Source of the DNA: Nocardia aobensis NBRC 100429
GTDB taxonomy: Bacteria > Actinomycetota > Actinomycetes > Mycobacteriales > Mycobacteriaceae
Length of the DNA stretch: 64,000 nt
Reading direction: 5' to 3'
NCBI RefSeq assembly: GCF_000308375.1
Contig: NZ_BAFQ01000094.1
Coordinates: forward strand, 62,001 to 126,000
Shown here: piece after piece, positions 41,826-50,089 of the stretch
Layout: every line of letters starts with the position of its first letter
Position numbering within the stretch: position 1 is the stretch's first letter
Notes under the pieces: model-generated
The model's input: the letters and a program-made list of their open reading frames with translations, nothing else
Told to the model about the DNA's origin: nothing
The model's database searches: none
Position numbers and translations under genes: made by a program

Positions 41826-41848
41826 CTTGACCTTCCAACAGTGTCAAG
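41826..41848. promoter_or_regulatory. MerR-type operator dyad between merR and amidohydrolase genes
   Basis: CTTGAC (41826-41831) and GTCAAG (41843-41848) are inverted repeats 11 bases apart. TTGACC at 41827 would be a -35 box for the rightward gene, with a spacer near 19 bases to a weak -10. The same sequence read leftward also begins with a TTGACA. This fits MerR control of the amidohydrolase and itself. Confidence 0.55.
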
Positions 41849-41908
41849 GAGCAACAGTGGGCCTGCCCTGCCGCATTCCAGCGGCCCCGCTCACTCCTGG
41901 AGGAACCC

Positions 41909-42697
41909 TTGATCATCGATGCCCACAGTCATGTCCACGACCCGGTCGAAAGCCACCTCGCCGCTCTGGACGATGCGGGAGTGGATCGCGCCGTGCTCTT
42001 CGGGACCAGACCGCATCCGGAGCGGGCCGTCGATCTTGTGTCACTACGTCGTGAGATGGGCGTCCTCGACAGCGCTCTGGCAGGCGGCGAGAACAGCCTC
42101 GACAGCTATCGCACCGCCTGGGCAGAGCTTCACGAGGCCCTGGCCGCGCACCCGAGCCGGTTCATCGGGTTCGGCTCCATACCGGTGGACCTGCCCGAGG
42201 ACGACATCGCGGTTCTGATCGACCGGGAGGTGGTGGGACGCGGACTGCGCGGCATCGGGGAACTTACACCTCCCGCGGGTGAGGCAGCCCGGATCGAGCC
42301 CGTGCTCGCCGCGGCGCACGACCACGGCGGGCTGCCGGTCGTGGTCCACGGATCTGCCCCCACCACTGGCGAAGACCTGCGCACGTTGTCCCGTCTCGCG
42401 GCGCGATACCCGGCGGTTCCGCTGGTGGTCAGCCAACTCGGCGGGACGAACTGGATGGCGGCGATCGAAATGGTGAAGGACACACCGAGTATGTATGTGG
42501 AATTGTCCACAGCCAACATCATTTTCGCGGTGCGGCTGGCCATCCGCGAAATTCCGGAGCGAACGTTGTTCGGCTCGGATGCTCCCTACGGCGATCCGGT
42601 GCTCGCCCGCACGACCGTGGAACGGGTCACCCCTCCCGGTGCGGTGCGTGACTTGGTGCTCGGAGGAAACCTGGGACAGCTCTTGGGCCTTCTCTGA
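41909..42697 (+). CDS. Amidohydrolase family (amidohydrolase-2-like) protein, 262 aa
   Basis: Opens with IIDAHSHVHDP (metal-binding HxH), continues with LPVVVHGSAPTTGED, and closes with LFGSDAPYGDPV, the usual histidine and aspartate ligands. These metal-dependent TIM barrels hydrolyse or decarboxylate small acids and lactones. The start is TTG at 41909 with a strong GGAGGA site. The divergent MerR gene and dyad suggest inducible expression. Confidence 0.83.
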   Translation: MIIDAHSHVHDPVESHLAALDDAGVDRAVLFGTRPHPERAVDLVSLRREMGVLDSALAGGENSLDSYRTAWAELHEALAAHPSRFIGFGSIPVDLPEDDIAVLIDREVVGRGLRGIGELTPPAGEAARIEPVLAAAHDHGGLPVVVHGSAPTTGEDLRTLSRLAARYPAVPLVVSQLGGTNWMAAIEMVKDTPSMYVELSTANIIFAVRLAIREIPERTLFGSDAPYGDPVLARTTVERVTPPGAVRDLVLGGNLGQLLGLL

Positions 42698-42767
42698 ACC
42701 GCCCAGCCGCCCGGCGAGCGTGCGGGGTACCGACCAGGTGTCGGGCGGCGGCGCGGCGTTCGACGGC

Positions 42768-43559
42768 TCAATGCTCCTGAGCCTGCGCACGCCATCGCCG
42801 GGCCGCATCCGGATCACCCCGGCGCTCCAGCACTTCCGCGAGACCGGCCATCGCGCGTGCATCGCCCTGTTCGGCCGCCAGGCGCCACCAGCGTTGCGCC
42901 TCGTCGAATTCGCGTGTCCGATAACCGAGTACGCCCAGATCGTAGGCCGCCGCGGTATGTCCGAGATCGGCCGCCTGCCGCCACATCCGCCGGGCCTGGT
43001 CGAGGTCGCCGCGAGTGTGCGCCTCCACTCCGAGGTGGTAGATGGTGGAGCGGAGGCGGTCCTGCTCGCCGCCGGCGTCGACGGTGACGGTCATCGCGAC
43101 CACCAATTCATCGAAATCGGGTTCCCCGACTCCTGTGCTGCAGCGCAGCAGCATCGAACCGGCCGCGCCGCGTTCGATGACGAGTCCGTAGTTGCCCGTC
43201 CAGGATTCGACCGCGCCCGCGGCCGTCATCCAGACCGGGGTGAGGGTGTACGCGGCGGCCGGTCCGGTTCCCGACAGGTGGAGATCGGCTCCCTCGGCGA
43301 GGGCATCGCTCCATACGTCGACGCCCGGCAACCGCTGCCCGCGCAATGTCACGTATCCGTCGATCACCGATACCCCGATGCCCAGTCCGAGCAGTCCCGG
43401 CGGCGATGCCGCGGCGTGCAGCACCAACCGCACCACCGTCGTTTCGCCACCCAGGCGCTGCGAGTACATCGGGTGGACCGTGACACCGCGCCAGCCGACC
43501 GGCTCGGTGCCCGGATATCGCTCGGCCAGGGGACGATTCGCCTCACCGGTATCGGCCAT
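42768..43559 (-). CDS. Protein with C-terminal SEL1/TPR-like repeats, 263 aa
   Basis: Residues 1-160 are a beta-rich region I do not recognise (AGAVESWTGNYGLVIERGAAG, LRCSTGVGEPDFDELVVAMT). Residues 170-260 are SEL1-like repeats (HLGVEAHTRGDLDQARRMWRQAADLGHTAAAYDLG, then EAQRWWRLAAEQGDARAMAGLAEVL), which mediate protein contacts. No signal peptide. Function unknown. Confidence 0.72.
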   Translation of the reverse strand: MADTGEANRPLAERYPGTEPVGWRGVTVHPMYSQRLGGETTVVRLVLHAAASPPGLLGLGIGVSVIDGYVTLRGQRLPGVDVWSDALAEGADLHLSGTGPAAAYTLTPVWMTAAGAVESWTGNYGLVIERGAAGSMLLRCSTGVGEPDFDELVVAMTVTVDAGGEQDRLRSTIYHLGVEAHTRGDLDQARRMWRQAADLGHTAAAYDLGVLGYRTREFDEAQRWWRLAAEQGDARAMAGLAEVLERRGDPDAARRWRAQAQEH

Positions 43560-43652
43560 CGCGCCGCCTTTCGCCGTAGCTGTAAGGGAATCGATGCGTT
43601 GCCGCGCACACCGTAGTCCCTGCGACCGGAAAATGGTGCCGAACTGTCGGTT

Positions 43653-43859
43653 TCAGTCCTCACTGCCCGCCCGCTGCCCCACGAACGCCCGCAAGGCGGG
43701 ATCCGCGGAGACGATACGGTCGACTTCGTCGCCGCCGGTGCATTCGAACAGTCCGATGGTCACGTGCGCGCCGCGCCGGCCCAGCACTCGCCAGACGCCA
43801 CCGCTGTCCTGCCAGCGGATCAGCGCGGCGACGGCGGGCGAGGTCGTCGAATCGGGCAC
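43653..43859 (-). CDS. Small conserved hypothetical protein, 68 aa
   Basis: GTG start at 43859; the sequence ALIRWQDSGGVWRVLGRRGAHVTIGLFECTGGDEVDRIVS is compact and beta-rich, like small conserved actinobacterial proteins of unknown role. Only 26 bases separate it from the upstream DAPG-hydrolase-like gene on the same strand, so they may be an operon. Confidence 0.6.
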   Translation of the reverse strand: MPDSTTSPAVAALIRWQDSGGVWRVLGRRGAHVTIGLFECTGGDEVDRIVSADPALRAFVGQRAGSED

Positions 43860-43885
43860 CTCACCATTGTGACGGCCGAAACCGG

Positions 43886-44803
43886 TCAGGCGAATTCGTG
43901 GTACAGCTCGGGCAGGAAGCGCGCGAGGTGGTTCATCTCCTGCCCGCAGTGCAACAGCAGATCCCGCGCGAGGCCGAGTCCGGGGAGGAGGTCGCCGACG
44001 TCGGCGGCGGCACCGCGCTGCACCGCACGCGCGGCGTGCACCGGATCCAAGGTGTGGACTCCGTAGATGCGCAGGTAGAAGCGACTGCGCATCTCGCATC
44101 CACCGGGAATGGGGCGGACCTGGTGGGCCAGCCAGCCCAGATCGACCGGCGCGATGCTGCTGCCGACCCGGCCGAACACCACGGTGTGATCGTCGGGCAC
44201 GGTGAATCCGTAGGCGACCGGATCGTGGAAGGCGATGGCGAGTTGCTGCAACTTCGGGCCGATGTATTCGTCGACGTAGGAGATGTTGCCGATATACCGC
44301 TGCCGGTCCGGCATCGCCCCATCGGTCCGATCGGCCGCCACCTCCGCGTACCGGTGTGCGTCCGGATGCCACAGCTTGTACCGGGCCGATTCGACCAGAT
44401 GCCACCCGAACCACCAGTCCCACATGGCGGCCGTCACCCGCGCCATCTCGGTCCGCACCGCGACCCAGACGATTCCGGAATCGGTCTGCCCGTAGCCGGT
44501 TTCGATCGGCGCGTAGCCGGACGGCCCCAGCTCCGCGGGGAGGGCGGAAAAGGGAGGAATGCGATCGGCCGGGGTGGGCGGCCCCGCGTACGCCGCCGCG
44601 ACCGCCGACTGCGGCGGGGCGGTGTGTTCGGTCATGAAATGGGCATACGGCGCGGCGCGGTCCTGCGCGGAATATCCGCCGTAGCGTGCGTTGTCGGGCC
44701 CGTCGGCGCGAGCCAGTGGCGATCGGGCCGCGGCGAACGCACCCGCGCCGGCGGCCGCGAGCGTCAGCGCCCGGCGCCGCGACAGGGCCGATGGTCTCAC
44801 CAT
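43886..44803 (-). CDS. Tat-exported DAPG hydrolase (PhlG)-like protein, 305 aa
   Basis: A twin-arginine-type signal (SRRRALTLAAAGAGAFAAA) is followed by a domain with VAVRTEMARVTAAMWDWWFGWHLVESARYKLWHPDAHRY, VDEYIGPKLQQLAIAF and a C-terminal GQEMNHLARFLPELYHEF. These blocks match the DAPG hydrolase family, which cleaves a carbon-carbon bond in 2,4-diacetylphloroglucinol using zinc held by His/Glu. PhlG itself is cytoplasmic, so export of this homologue is unusual. True substrate unknown. Confidence 0.75.
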   Translation of the reverse strand: MVRPSALSRRRALTLAAAGAGAFAAARSPLARADGPDNARYGGYSAQDRAAPYAHFMTEHTAPPQSAVAAAYAGPPTPADRIPPFSALPAELGPSGYAPIETGYGQTDSGIVWVAVRTEMARVTAAMWDWWFGWHLVESARYKLWHPDAHRYAEVAADRTDGAMPDRQRYIGNISYVDEYIGPKLQQLAIAFHDPVAYGFTVPDDHTVVFGRVGSSIAPVDLGWLAHQVRPIPGGCEMRSRFYLRIYGVHTLDPVHAARAVQRGAAADVGDLLPGLGLARDLLLHCGQEMNHLARFLPELYHEFA

Positions 44804-45008
44804 GCGACGAGGCTACTGCCCGGCACGGCGAGCAGATGCGCGAATGTGGTGGCTCCCAACAGCATTCGTGAACGGCGGCGGGTGTCCGGGTGCGACGAAC
44901 GCGACGATGATGACTTTTCCCAGTGCGGCCGCACATCGAGTTCATGCGGCCCACCGCGGGCCGTGCGGGTTCGCCGGGCGAGGGCCGCACGGCCGCGCGA
45001 GGTACCGG

Positions 45009-45551
45009 CTACGGGGTGGAGTAGCCGATCAGGGCTCCGATCCCGGCGCCGATCGGGATGGTGATCAGGGCGCCGACGCCACCGAGGAAGAAGCCCAGGA
45101 CCGCACCGATTCCGGCGCCGACCAGCGCACCGACACCCGCGTTGTACTGCTTGCGGGCGAGGGTGTCGGAGGCTTCGTCGATGGCCTGCGCGGTGCGCTC
45201 GGTCGCCGACTGCGGTGTCAGCGTCAGCGTGCGGCCGGCGTTCTCGATGCGCGGGGTGAGGCCGACGGTTCCCGAGGCCGTGCGCAGGCCGAGCGGAACC
45301 GAGGCGACGGCACGACCGGCGGCATCGGTGAGCGTGACCGAATCACCGGTGACGGTGAAGGATCCGGCCTCCACGGTGGTGGTCAGACCGGTGTGATCGG
45401 CGGTCGGCGCGGTGACGAAGCCGACGCCCTGTTCGACACCGCGCACCGCGATCTCGGAGGCCGTGGCCGGTGCGGCCTGCACGACGCCCGCGGCCGCGGT
45501 GGTGGCGCCGACGGCCAGAAGCGCAGTGGCGGCGAATTTCTTGGCTCTCAT
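45009..45551 (-). CDS. Secreted protein with C-terminal glycine-zipper segment, 180 aa
   Basis: A Sec signal peptide (FAATALLAVGATTAAAGVVQA, cleavage after AQA-type site) precedes a beta-rich domain (VEAGSFTVTGDSVTLTDAAG, VPLGLRTASGTVGLTPR). The last 45 residues alternate glycine and hydrophobic residues (GVGALVGAGIGAVLGFFLGG, then GAGIGALIGY), a glycine zipper that may insert in the outer mycomembrane. It matches a common Nocardia-type hypothetical layout. A 20-bp palindrome lies in its leader. Confidence 0.72.
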   Translation of the reverse strand: MRAKKFAATALLAVGATTAAAGVVQAAPATASEIAVRGVEQGVGFVTAPTADHTGLTTTVEAGSFTVTGDSVTLTDAAGRAVASVPLGLRTASGTVGLTPRIENAGRTLTLTPQSATERTAQAIDEASDTLARKQYNAGVGALVGAGIGAVLGFFLGGVGALITIPIGAGIGALIGYSTP

Positions 45552-45569
45552 GATCTTTCCCCACAATCC

Positions 45570-45589
45570 GTCGGCCCGGCCGGGCCGAC
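45570..45589. repeat. 20-bp perfect palindrome upstream of a secreted protein gene
   Basis: GTCGGCCCGG (45570-45579) is followed directly by its exact reverse complement (45580-45589), 19-38 bases before the start codon. It could be an operator or a leader cruciform/hairpin. Confidence 0.5.
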
Positions 45590-45979
45590 ATGTCCCCTGT
45601 GGCCGGATCTCGGCCGCTCCCATTCTTACCCAGATACCGCTCCGGTGTTCGGTTTCCGATTCGTGAGCGCCGAAACATGCTCCCGCGCAACGGGGTTGCC
45701 TGCCATTCGCCGAGAAGAGCACGCTGTCGGGGCTGGTTTTCGGGCGGCGACGGCGAAGGGTCCGATTGCCGGCCGGATACTGCGATATTCCCGACCGCCG
45801 ATCGCCACCGCCTTCGCCATCGATTCGACCGACTGCGCCCGCACGTGCCGGACCGGCTCGTCATCACTCGGGGCGTCGACGAGAAGGCCTCGGAACTGCG
45901 CCGATGGTGGCCTTCCGACTCGGCGGCCGGACCGCGACCACCACCGTATCCGCCTCCGCTACCCGTATCGTCGACCGAT
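45590..45979. other. Intergenic region before the PucR-type regulator
   Basis: About 390 bases between the palindrome and the regulator start. The frame of the regulator remains open through part of it, but the text does not look like protein, so I take it as promoter and leader DNA. I see no clear repeat. Confidence 0.4.
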
Positions 45980-47134
45980 GTGAGCGATGACGACGGTGCG
46001 ACGCGCCCGCGATTGCGGCCCTCCGTGATCGGCGATCCCGGCGCCTTCGCCGAACACGTCTGCGCCCGGCTCCAGCGCGAGATTCCGGCGTACCGGGGGA
46101 TTGCCGCATCGACCCTGGTGCCCTCGATCGCGGACGCGGTGGATCGTCTGATCAGCGCCACTTCAGCCGATCGGCCACTCGACGAACAAGAATTGGCCGA
46201 CTTCCGTGAGTACGGCGCACTGCGTGCCGAACTGGGTGTGCCGCTCGATGCGATGCTGCGCGGATGGCAGATCGTGGTGGGGGAGGTGATCGAACGTATC
46301 GGCACCTCCGAACACTGGGCGACCCGGCCGGGCGCGGTACTGATGTCGGTGCTGGCAGCTCTGTTGCGCGCCTCGGACGCGGCCACGGTCGCCTACAGCT
46401 CCGGCCATCGCGAGGCCGAGGCACAGATCACCCGCCGTCTCGACACCCGGCGCGACGATATGGTGCGCGCACTGGCCGAGGGCGCCCTGCCCGCCGGGGA
46501 ACTGCGCCGCCGCGCGCAATACATCGGGCTGCGCCTCGACGGCGCGTACGCGGCCTTCCGCGCGATCACCGATGAACCGGAGCACACCGAATGGGAGTTG
46601 CGGCAGCGGCCGGGGTTCCGTCCGCCGCGCGGCGTGGTGGCGATCCTGGACCGCGATGTGGTCGGCATCTGCGACCCGCACGACGATTCGGGGCCCTCGG
46701 CCGGAGTATTCCTCGGCGTCGGCCCCGCCTGTCCGCTCGAAGGGGTTCCCCATTCCCTGCGTATCGCCGGCCGGGTCGCCGAAACCGCGCGGCTGTTCGG
46801 CCGAGCGGGCCGCCACACCCTCACCGAGCTGGGCGTCCTACCGGCCGTGGTCGGCGACAGCGATGTGGGCAGCGCCCTGCTGCTTCGCTACATCACTCCG
46901 CTCGACGACGCCGAAGCCGGCTCGATACTCGACACCGTCGACGCGTATCTCGCGGCGGGCCTCAATGCGAGCGAAACCGGGCATCGGCTGTATCTGCACC
47001 ACAACACGGTTCGCTATCGGTTGTCCCGATTCGAGGAGTTGACCGGGGCCTCGCTGAAGGATCCGCACGTGGCGCAGCAGGTGTGGTGGGCGCTGCGCTA
47101 TCGGGAGCTGAATTCCGGCGCCGCGGAATCGTGA
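45980..47134 (+). CDS. PucR/CdaR-family transcriptional regulator, 384 aa
   Basis: N-terminal RsbT-co-antagonist-like helical domain (AFAEHVCARLQREIPAYRG, ADFREYGALRAELGVPLDAMLRGWQ), a central GGDEF-like region (LRRRAQYIGLRLDGAYAAFRA, VVAILDRDVVGICD), and a C-terminal PucR helix-turn-helix (GLNASETGHRLYLHHNTVRYRLSRFEELTG). Such regulators often control purine, sugar-acid or redox pathways. GTG 45980 is the likely start; no clear ribosome site. The Acg-like gene follows 161 bases later on the same strand and is a possible target. Confidence 0.85.
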   Translation: MSDDDGATRPRLRPSVIGDPGAFAEHVCARLQREIPAYRGIAASTLVPSIADAVDRLISATSADRPLDEQELADFREYGALRAELGVPLDAMLRGWQIVVGEVIERIGTSEHWATRPGAVLMSVLAALLRASDAATVAYSSGHREAEAQITRRLDTRRDDMVRALAEGALPAGELRRRAQYIGLRLDGAYAAFRAITDEPEHTEWELRQRPGFRPPRGVVAILDRDVVGICDPHDDSGPSAGVFLGVGPACPLEGVPHSLRIAGRVAETARLFGRAGRHTLTELGVLPAVVGDSDVGSALLLRYITPLDDAEAGSILDTVDAYLAAGLNASETGHRLYLHHNTVRYRLSRFEELTGASLKDPHVAQQVWWALRYRELNSGAAES

Positions 47135-47215
47135 GCACAAGGTCACAAGTGCACGCCCCGCGATTTTGTGAACTATTACGAAACTAACCGGCCGTGCCGG
47201 CGGTTGATCGATACA

Positions 47216-47221
47216 GGGACT
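47216..47221 (+). promoter_or_regulatory. Half-site resembling a DosR box
   Basis: GGGACT, 75 bases before the Acg-like gene, is the left half of the DosR consensus; the right half is not conserved. Noted because mycobacterial acg is a DosR target. Confidence 0.2.
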
Positions 47222-47295
47222 CGATATGGCGGCCGATATCCGCCGGTCACCGTCCCGGCATGTCCGTGCGACGCTCGAAAGGCAGAACCGGCATC

Positions 47296-48276
47296 ATGAC
47301 ATTCGCCGATCCGTTCACCGCGGTCTTCGCCGACGCTGTGGAGATGGCCGTGCGTGCACCCTCGGTGCACAACACCCAGCCGTGGCGGTGGTCGCTGCGC
47401 GAGGAGACCATCCACCTGTACGCCGACGAGTCCCGGCAGCTGACCGTGACCGATCCGGCCCAGCGCGCACTGCTGCTGAGCTGCGGCACGGCGCTGCACC
47501 ACATGCGGGTGGCGCTGGCGATGCTCGGCTGGTCCGCGCAGGTCACCTACCTTCCCGACGACACCGATCCCGACCACCTCGCGGCGATCACCATGAGCCC
47601 GCGGACCCCGTCGGCGCGCGATATCGACCTGGCCGCGGCGATCGCCCACCGGCAGTCCGATCGCCGCCGCTACAGCGGCCGCCCGGTGCCGCAGGCTCTC
47701 GTGCGCGAGGTGTCCGCCGATGCCCGCGCCTACGGCGCCGCCGCGCGGCAGGTTCCGCCGGAGTTGCGCCCGGAACTGGCCGACGCCGCCCGGGTCGCGT
47801 CCGTGCGGCACGCCGCCGACCCCGCCTATCTGCACGAGCTGGCGGTCTGGAGCGGGCGGCACGGAACGACCGACGGTGTCCCGGCCGCGAACACCCCCGC
47901 ACCACGTTCCGACGACGAGATCGCCAAACGCCGGTTCGAGTCGCCGGAGCTGGCAGATCCGGCCACCGAGCCCGAGGCCGCCGAATGGCTGGTGGTGTGC
48001 ACGACCGGCGACGACCGCCTCGCGCGGCTGCGCGCGGGGGAGGCCGTGAGCGCGTTGCTGTTGTCGGCGACCACGCTGGGCCTGTCGTCGAGTCTGCAGT
48101 CCGAACCGCTGGCCATGCCGGATCTGCGCGCCGAGATACGCCGCCACGTGCTCGCCGAATGCGCGTATCCGCAGACGATGGTGCGGCTGGGCTGGCTGTC
48201 CTCCGGCGCCGCACCGCTGCCGCATACGCCACGGCGGCCGGTCACCGAGGTGATCGCGGCCGCCGTCGCGTACTGA
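47296..48276 (+). CDS. Acg-like nitroreductase-fold flavoprotein, 326 aa
   Basis: A double-domain nitroreductase fold as in Mycobacterium Acg: VEMAVRAPSVHNTQPWRWSL at the N-terminus (flavin-binding arginine/asparagine region), CGTALHHMRVALAMLGW, HRQSDRRRYSGRPVP, and at the C-terminus LLLSATTLGLSSSLQSEPLAM with VRLGWLSSGAAPLPHTPRRPV. Acg proteins keep FMN but have no proven reductase activity and may act as flavin stores in hypoxia or stress. ATG 47296 is chosen at the start of conserved sequence. Confidence 0.85.
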   Translation: MTFADPFTAVFADAVEMAVRAPSVHNTQPWRWSLREETIHLYADESRQLTVTDPAQRALLLSCGTALHHMRVALAMLGWSAQVTYLPDDTDPDHLAAITMSPRTPSARDIDLAAAIAHRQSDRRRYSGRPVPQALVREVSADARAYGAAARQVPPELRPELADAARVASVRHAADPAYLHELAVWSGRHGTTDGVPAANTPAPRSDDEIAKRRFESPELADPATEPEAAEWLVVCTTGDDRLARLRAGEAVSALLLSATTLGLSSSLQSEPLAMPDLRAEIRRHVLAECAYPQTMVRLGWLSSGAAPLPHTPRRPVTEVIAAAVAY

Positions 48277-48286
48277 TCGACGCCCG

Positions 48287-49321
48287 TCAGAGGCCGGCCT
48301 CGGCGGCGATCTCGCGGGCGTGGGCGATGATCGCGTCGATGCGTTCGACGGTCGGTGTGCCCGCGGCGGCCTTGTTGCCCGGCGTATCGGCAGCGCGCCG
48401 CATGACACCCTCGGCGATGATCGCGAGTTTCCACAATCCGAGCACATGCCAGAAGGTGAGAGCGTCGCGGTCGCGTCCGGTCTCGTCGAGGTAGGCGCGC
48501 GCCATCTCGGCTCGATTCGGGAAACCCGGCAGTGCCGAGGCCGGGAAGTCGCCGCCGATGTCCTCGCCGGGCTCGACCCAATAGGCGAGCAGACTCCCCA
48601 TATCCGCGAGCGGATCGCCGAGGGTGGACAGTTCCCAGTCCAGTGCGGCCACCACCGCGCCGCTGTCTCGCGAGGTGATCACGTTGCGCAGGTGGAAGTC
48701 ACCGTGCACCAGCGTGGTTTCCCGTTGCGGCGGAACCGATTCGGCGAGCCGGCGGGTGAGGTCGTCGAGTTCGGGCACTTCGCGGGTGCGCGACTGCTCC
48801 CACTGCCGCGACCACCGATTCAGCTGCCGCTGCGCATACGGTTTGTGACTGGCCAGATCCGCCAGCCCCACCGCCTCGAGATCGACCGCGTGGATGCGCG
48901 CCAGGGTGTGGGTCAGGGATTCGGCGATGGCCAGGCGTCGCCGCGGGGGCAGCGACTCCGCGACCTCCATGGTGTCCACGACCTGTCCGTCGACGAATTC
49001 CATCAGCACCACCGGTGCGTCACAGACCTCGGAATCGGTGGTGACAGAGACGATTTCGGGCACCGGGACATCGGTACCGGCCAGCGCGGACATGATCCGC
49101 GACTCGCGCACCACATCATGGGCGGAGGCCAGCAGCCGGCCGAGCGGCGGGCGCCGCAGCACCCAGCGGTGCCCGGCGTCGTCGCGCACCAGATAGGTGA
49201 GATTGGACTGGCCGAGACCGATCCGGGTGAAGGTCGGGGCGCCGGTCAGCCCGACTCCCAGCCCGTCGATCCACCGGGTGATCGCCGCGGTGTCGATTCC
49301 ACGGGGCTGCTCCGGCGTCAT
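48287..49321 (-). CDS. APH-like phosphotransferase of the ACAD10/11 type, 344 aa
   Basis: Kinase fold: nucleotide-binding GLGQSNLTYLVRDDAGHRWVLRRPP, catalytic loop TLVHGDFHLRNVI and metal-binding ALDWELSTLGDPLADMGSLLAYW. This subgroup accompanies long-chain acyl-CoA dehydrogenases, as in the fused eukaryotic ACAD10/11 and in Pseudomonas LvaA, which phosphorylates the 4-hydroxyl of hydroxyacyl-CoA. It is the last gene of the SDR-ACAD-SDR-kinase operon, overlapping the SDR stop by 4 bases. Confidence 0.85.
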   Translation of the reverse strand: MTPEQPRGIDTAAITRWIDGLGVGLTGAPTFTRIGLGQSNLTYLVRDDAGHRWVLRRPPLGRLLASAHDVVRESRIMSALAGTDVPVPEIVSVTTDSEVCDAPVVLMEFVDGQVVDTMEVAESLPPRRRLAIAESLTHTLARIHAVDLEAVGLADLASHKPYAQRQLNRWSRQWEQSRTREVPELDDLTRRLAESVPPQRETTLVHGDFHLRNVITSRDSGAVVAALDWELSTLGDPLADMGSLLAYWVEPGEDIGGDFPASALPGFPNRAEMARAYLDETGRDRDALTFWHVLGLWKLAIIAEGVMRRAADTPGNKAAAGTPTVERIDAIIAHAREIAAEAGL

Positions 49322-50088
49322 GGTGCCGTCCGGAATGCCGCCGGGTGGCCGAGTCGCTGCCCGCCGTCGATGACCATCACCTCGCCGGTGATCCAGTGCG
49401 CCGCGTCGGATACCAGGAATGCGATGGCCGACCCGATATCGTCGGGTTCGCCGATGCGGTCCAGGGCGGTCGCCTCCGCCACCAGATTCTCGTGTTCCCG
49501 CCACAGCGCCTCGGCGAGCTTGGTCCGCACCACGCCGGGCGCGACGGCGTTGACCCGCACCCGTGGGGACAGTTCCAGCGCCATCTGTTTGGTGAGGTGG
49601 ATGAGCGCCGCCTTGGAGGCGTTGTAGAGGCCGAGATTCGCCTCGAAACCCATACCACCGATCGAGGCGGTGTTCACGACCGCGCCGCCGTGTTCACCCA
49701 TCCACGCCTTGGTCGCCAGCGAGGTCCACAGGATCGGGGCCCACAGGTTGACGTCGAAGATCTTGGCGAACCGGCCGTGGTCCTGATCGATCACCGGGCC
49801 GAACGCCGGATTGGTGCCGGCGTTGTTGACCAGGATATCGACGCTGCCGAACCGCTCGAGGGTGCGGTCGATGCAGGCGCGCGCGGCGCCCTCGTCGACG
49901 GCGTGCGCGGCGATACCGAGCGCGCTGCCCTGTACCTGTGCGGCCGCGGCGTCGGCCGATTCCTGATCCCGCGAGGTCAGGACCACGTTGGCCCCGGCCG
50001 CGGCGAGAGCCTGCGCGGTCGCGAGGCCGATACCGCGCGAGGCGCCGGTGACGATCGCGGTGCGGCCGGTCAGATCCGCATTCGCCAT
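49318..50088 (-). CDS. SDR family oxidoreductase, 256 aa
   Basis: Classical short-chain dehydrogenase: TGASRGIGLATAQAL (NAD(P) site), NNAGTNPAFGP, catalytic Ser in NTASIGG and YNASKAAL (Tyr/Lys), and a C-terminal ITGEVMVIDGGQRLG. It probably oxidises a 3-hydroxyacyl-CoA or a similar alcohol. The gap to the dehydrogenase gene upstream is a single base. Confidence 0.88.
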   Translation of the reverse strand: MANADLTGRTAIVTGASRGIGLATAQALAAAGANVVLTSRDQESADAAAAQVQGSALGIAAHAVDEGAARACIDRTLERFGSVDILVNNAGTNPAFGPVIDQDHGRFAKIFDVNLWAPILWTSLATKAWMGEHGGAVVNTASIGGMGFEANLGLYNASKAALIHLTKQMALELSPRVRVNAVAPGVVRTKLAEALWREHENLVAEATALDRIGEPDDIGSAIAFLVSDAAHWITGEVMVIDGGQRLGHPAAFRTAP

Positions 50089-50089
50089 A

